DNA of 9,121 nt. Origin: an uncultured Bacillota bacterium. GTDB lineage: Bacteria; Bacillota_I; Bacilli_A; RF39; UBA660. Location: contig CAOJZR010000016.1 in assembly GCA_948466105.1 (NCBI GenBank), positions 1 to 9,121 of the forward strand, read 5' to 3'. Shown piece after piece: positions 6,909 through 9,121 of this stretch. Position 1 is the first letter of the stretch, and each line of letters opens with the position of its first letter. Both the position numbers and the translations under genes were made by a program. The notes under the pieces were generated by a model. That model did no database searches. It saw only the letters and a list, made by a program, of their open reading frames with translations, and was not told the DNA's origin.

Positions 6909-6939
6909 TTTCCAATACCATTTTCTCACATATTGGAAA
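6909..6939. repeat. Perfect 9-bp inverted repeat, candidate operator
   Basis: TTTCCAATA (6909-6917) and TATTGGAAA (6931-6939) are exact reverse complements separated by 13 bases. The arm centres are 22 bp apart, about two helical turns, so two protein subunits could bind the same face of the DNA. The repeat lies upstream of the minus-strand XRE gene, where that gene's promoter must be. A possible but poor -35 (TTGTTT) and -10 (TATTGG or similar) on the minus strand would fall on the two arms. Function as an operator is inferred from position only. Confidence 0.55.
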
Positions 6940-6948
6940 CAAAATCAG

Positions 6949-6963
6949 TACACTAATAGTGTA
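6949..6963. promoter_or_regulatory. 15-bp palindrome, candidate operator of the divergent XRE genes
   Basis: TACACTA (6949-6955) and TAGTGTA (6957-6963) are exact reverse complements around a single central A (6956). Size and symmetry fit a typical XRE/Cro-type operator. The right arm covers the -35 position (about 6958-6963) of the promoter whose extended -10 is at 6978-6986, so a bound dimer would block RNA polymerase at the plus-strand XRE gene. The binding protein is unknown; either flanking regulator is a candidate. Confidence 0.6.
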
Positions 6964-6977
6964 TTTTATAAAAAATA

Positions 6978-6986
6978 TGATATAAT
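6978..6986 (+). promoter_or_regulatory. Extended -10 promoter of the plus-strand XRE gene
   Basis: TGATATAAT is a perfect extended -10, identical to the one before rlmN. The -35 position (AGTGTA, 6958-6963, 17-base spacer) is far from consensus and falls inside the palindrome at 6949-6963. The leader would be about 14 bases long, with the SD GGAGG at 6996-7000. Confidence 0.7.
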
Positions 6987-7006
6987 ATATTCATTGGAGG
7001 TAGTAT

Positions 7007-7216
7007 ATGTATAAAAAATTAAAAGAACTTAGACAAGAAAAACGTTACACAACACAAAAGATGGGAGAAAAATTAGGCATAAGCAAAGCATTTTATTGTC
7101 AAATTGAAAATGGTAAACGAAGACTTTCTTATGATATGGCTATTCGTATAGCAGCTATATTTAGAGTAAGACCTGATACTATTTTTTATGACGATTATAT
7201 GAATGGTCAACAGTAG
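7007..7216 (+). CDS. Small XRE-family helix-turn-helix regulator (plus strand)
   Basis: This is a 69-residue Cro/CI-type protein consisting of a single HTH_3 domain: helix 1 MYKKLKELRQEK, then TTQKMGEKLG and SKAFYCQIENGKRR as the helix-turn-helix, then YDMAIRIAAIFRVRPDTIF as the closing helices. A short charged tail follows. GGAGG (6996-7000) lies six bases before the ATG. It resembles the minus-strand neighbour in fold but not closely in sequence, so the pair is not a recent duplication. Transcription probably starts at the promoter overlapped by the palindrome and ends at the hairpins after 7250. No partner toxin gene follows. The role is unknown; it could be a Cro-like counterpart of the divergent regulator. 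Confidence 0.87.
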   Translation: MYKKLKELRQEKRYTTQKMGEKLGISKAFYCQIENGKRRLSYDMAIRIAAIFRVRPDTIFYDDYMNGQQ

Positions 7217-7250
7217 GATGTGTTAGTAACCAAGAATTATGTTTAAGGTA

Positions 7251-7282
7251 TTAATATTAAGTTATTAAATAACTAATATTAA
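7251..7282. repeat. Long AT-only hairpin after the XRE gene
   Basis: TTAATATT (7251-7258) pairs with AATATTAA (7275-7282) and AGTTATT (7260-7266) pairs with AATAACT (7268-7274), leaving A7259 as a single bulge. In RNA the innermost pairs must open to form a loop. There is no T-tract directly after it, so on its own it is a poor terminator. It may support the terminator immediately downstream or protect the 3' end of the mRNA. Confidence 0.55.
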
Positions 7283-7285
7283 ATT

Positions 7286-7310
7286 AAGAACTAGTGAATA
7301 GTTCTTTTTT
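7286..7310 (+). terminator. Intrinsic terminator separating the XRE gene from dnaB
   Basis: AAGAACTA (7286-7293) and TAGTTCTT (7299-7306) form a perfect 8-bp stem around the loop GTGAA, and the right arm runs into TTTTTT (7305-7310). It lies 70 bases after the XRE stop codon and 84 bases before the dnaB start, so it isolates the two units. Confidence 0.85.
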
Positions 7311-7340
7311 AATAAATATTTTAAACTACTTAGTTTATTC

Positions 7341-7369
7341 TTTAATTTATATGACTAATGTGCTAAAAT
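7341..7369 (+). promoter_or_regulatory. Promoter of the dnaB-dnaI operon
   Basis: TAAAAT (7364-7369) preceded by TGC (7361-7363) forms an extended -10 element. TTTAAT (7341-7346), 17 bases upstream, is a partial match to the -35 box. Transcription would begin near 7376, just before the SD AAAGGAG (7381-7387). No operator-like repeat is evident here. Confidence 0.6.
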
Positions 7370-7393
7370 AATATTAATTGAAAGGAGTGTAAA

Positions 7394-8647
7394 ATGGATA
7401 CATGTTTAATGCCTGCTGATTGTTTTGTGACTATTAGCAAAGCTGATTTAAGTGACCATAATCGTTCTATTTTAACCATTTTATATCAACCTATTATTGG
7501 TAGTATAGCAATTAGTCTTTATTTTACTTTGTGGAGTTATATAGATGAAGTGTCTTCAATTTCATTATCACATCATACATTAATGAACAATATGCACCTC
7601 TCATTAGACCAAATAAAAGATGCGCGAATTAAACTTGAAGCAATGGGTCTTATAAAAACCTATTTAAAAAATGAAAGTATAAATAGTTATGTCTATCTTT
7701 TATATCCACCATTAGAAGCTTATAAATTTCTAAACAACCCCATTTTAAATACCACTCTTTATAATAATGTTGGTAGAAGGGAATATGAACGAATTATTAA
7801 ACACTTTAAAGAACCTAATATAAATTTAAAAGGATACTATGATGTTAGTTCAAAATTCAATGATGTTTTTGAATCAAGAGTTGATGATAATATCATTACT
7901 ACACAGATAAAAGAAAATACACCTAATGATATTATGTTTAAACCTAATATTGATTTAAATAATGTGTTGTCATTTATTCCAAGTGATATTTTAGATTCTA
8001 AGAGTTTGATTCCTAGTATAAAAGAGTTAATTTATAAAATAGCATTTATATATAATTATAGCGATGAACAGATAAGTGAAATAATAAGAAATTCGGTTGA
8101 TATTAGTCATCATATAGATAAAGAAAAATTAAAGCAAAATGCGCGCAAGTTTTATAAATTTGAACATTTAGGTAAATTGCCAACCCTAGCTTATAAAAAT
8201 CAACCAGAATATTTAAGAAAAAAAACATTGGACACATCTTTAAAAGCTAAAATGATATATACTTTTGATACTACTTCACCATATGAATTTTTATATAGCA
8301 AAAATGGTAATAAGCCAAGTAAAAATGATATAAAAGTTTTAGAAATGCTGATTTTAGACTTTCAGTTTCCTCCAGGGGTTGTTAATGTTTTAATTGATTA
8401 CATTTTAAGAATTAATAATAAGTCTTTAGCTTTACCATATGTAAATGCAATCGCTAGTCAGTGGAAACGTAATAATATTTTAACAGTTGAAGATGCTATG
8501 AATTTTGCTAGTAATGAATATAATAAAAAGAAGACAAATACTAAATATAAAAAGATAACTAAAAAGCCAGATTGGTTTGATGAAGTAATAACAGAAAATA
8601 CTGCAACAGCAGAGGAAATAAAAAATTTTGAAGAAAGTCTAAAATAG
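7394..8647 (+). CDS. dnaB: Replication initiation and membrane attachment protein DnaB (Firmicutes type)
   Basis: This is the Firmicutes DnaB, not the E. coli helicase of that name. In B. subtilis it acts with DnaD and DnaI to load the replicative helicase DnaC at oriC and at stalled forks. The 417-residue protein is a little shorter than the B. subtilis one (about 470). The N-terminal part (about 12-115) has the winged-helix DDBH1 pattern, with a run LSLDQIKDARIKLEAMGLI (69-87). A variable middle region (about 120-290) follows. The C-terminal DDBH2 domain (about 290-372) contains PPGVVNVLIDYILRINNKSL and the motif Y-x3-I-x3-W (Y349, I353, W357), typical of DnaB/DnaD proteins that bind single-stranded DNA. 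A basic tail ends with KKPDWFDE. SD AAAGGAG is six bases before the ATG. dnaI follows 18 bases after its stop, as in Bacillus; whether nrdR exists elsewhere cannot be seen. Confidence 0.92.
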   Translation: MDTCLMPADCFVTISKADLSDHNRSILTILYQPIIGSIAISLYFTLWSYIDEVSSISLSHHTLMNNMHLSLDQIKDARIKLEAMGLIKTYLKNESINSYVYLLYPPLEAYKFLNNPILNTTLYNNVGRREYERIIKHFKEPNINLKGYYDVSSKFNDVFESRVDDNIITTQIKENTPNDIMFKPNIDLNNVLSFIPSDILDSKSLIPSIKELIYKIAFIYNYSDEQISEIIRNSVDISHHIDKEKLKQNARKFYKFEHLGKLPTLAYKNQPEYLRKKTLDTSLKAKMIYTFDTTSPYEFLYSKNGNKPSKNDIKVLEMLILDFQFPPGVVNVLIDYILRINNKSLALPYVNAIASQWKRNNILTVEDAMNFASNEYNKKKTNTKYKKITKKPDWFDEVITENTATAEEIKNFEESLK

Positions 8648-8665
8648 TGATTTTATGGAGGATGT

Positions 8666-9121
8666 ATGCAAAAAATAGAAGAAAAACTAAATTCTTTTAA
8701 GAAACAGGTTAATAAAGAACAATTGCAAAAGGATTTTACACTTGCACTAAAAGATGAGACTTTTAAAATACTTGTTGATCGTTTAGCTTTAGATGACGAT
8801 ATTGCTATCAATTATACCTCTTCTTTAGAGGATAGTGCACGTGAATATAAAAATTGCTTAAAATGTAAAAATTTGCTTAGTTGTAAAAATAAAGTGGAAG
8901 GCTATGTCTATTTCCCTAAAAAAAACAATCAAAAGTTGGAATTTATCTATAAAGCGTGCAAATATAAAGAAAAATTAGATAAAAAAACCAAACATTTAAA
9001 AAATGTTAATTTAATGTTTGCAACTAAAGATCTTCTTTTAGCTTCTATGGATGAAATTATTAAAACTGATAAAAACCGTTTTGCGACTATTAAATGGTTA
9101 TATGATTTTAAAAAAAATTAT
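8666..9121 (+). CDS. dnaI: 5' part of primosomal helicase loader DnaI
   Basis: The frame is open from ATG 8666 to the window end (152 residues) and continues beyond it. DnaI is the AAA+ helicase loader of Firmicutes. The visible part is its N-terminal helicase-binding domain, which carries a zinc site: C64, C67 and C73 in CLKCKNLLSC, followed by C98 in KACKY. This cysteine pattern and the following linker match DnaI proteins, and the position just after dnaB supports the call. The AAA+ ATPase domain with the Walker A and B motifs begins past about residue 150 and is not in the window. GGAGG (8657-8661) lies four bases before the ATG. An ATG at 8655 overlaps this SD and is out of frame with the ORF. 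Confidence 0.88.
   Translation, partial: MQKIEEKLNSFKKQVNKEQLQKDFTLALKDETFKILVDRLALDDDIAINYTSSLEDSAREYKNCLKCKNLLSCKNKVEGYVYFPKKNNQKLEFIYKACKYKEKLDKKTKHLKNVNLMFATKDLLLASMDEIIKTDKNRFATIKWLYDFKKNY

Noticed and set aside
6644..7216. Toxin-antitoxin module
   Set aside because: Both small proteins are DNA-binding domains; no toxin-like partner (RelE, HigB, HipA, Fic or similar) is present on either side.
7370..7377. AATATTAA in the dnaB leader repeating an arm of the hairpin at 7251-7282, as a possible riboswitch-like alternative fold
   Set aside because: It is only eight A/T bases in a very AT-rich region, with no conserved aptamer-like structure; chance is the simplest explanation.
1..9121. CRISPR arrays, tRNA or rRNA genes, insertion sequences, att sites
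   Set aside because: No regularly spaced direct repeats, no tRNA-like cloverleaf, no transposase or integrase coding sequence and no terminal repeats were seen on either strand.

Overview
This window looks like chromosomal core sequence from a low-GC (roughly 30% by eye) Gram-positive bacterium of the Bacilli side of the Firmicutes. A gut lineage close to RF39, Acholeplasma or Erysipelotrichia is a reasonable guess, but that is inference. The evidence is the gene set (RlmN, PrpC, PrkC, RsgA, Rpe, RNase III, a YebC-family protein, DnaB/DnaI primosome genes), strong Shine-Dalgarno sites, extended -10 promoters and T-tract terminators. All tryptophans checked in the core proteins use TGG, and no gene carries an internal TGA, so the standard bacterial code is used rather than the Mycoplasma code. 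PASTA domains on the kinase suggest that the cell has a peptidoglycan wall.

Layout. Positions 1-131 are the 3' end of an unidentified protein, followed by an intrinsic terminator. A promoter at about 168-176 then starts a tight six-gene run on the + strand: rlmN, prpC, prkC, rsgA, rpe, rnc (197-5871). Gaps are 10 bases or fewer, and two junctions overlap by one base (TAATG). A near-consensus promoter at 5883-5911 drives a YebC-family gene (5933-6649). Next come two small XRE-family regulators, one on the minus strand (6644-6883, overlapping the yebC tail by 6 bases) and one on the plus strand (7007-7216). They diverge from a 123-bp spacer that holds two perfect inverted repeats. After two tandem hairpins (the second a clear terminator) and a new promoter comes dnaB (7394-8647), followed by the start of dnaI (8666 onward), which is cut by the window end.

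How the genes work together. The first operon combines ribosome and RNA maturation (23S rRNA/tRNA methylation by RlmN, 30S assembly by RsgA, RNase III processing) with a Ser/Thr kinase-phosphatase pair that senses the cell wall, plus one sugar-phosphate epimerase. The rlmN-prpC-prkC-rsgA-rpe order is the classic Bacillus order. Here thiN does not follow rpe and rnc takes its place. dnaB and dnaI encode the helicase-loading machinery for replication initiation.

Novelty. I see no clear undescribed system. The part least explained by known core biology is the divergent XRE pair with its two candidate operators, sitting between yebC and dnaB. Secondary points are an Asn where RsgA normally has the switch I His, and an epimerase with several altered signature motifs.
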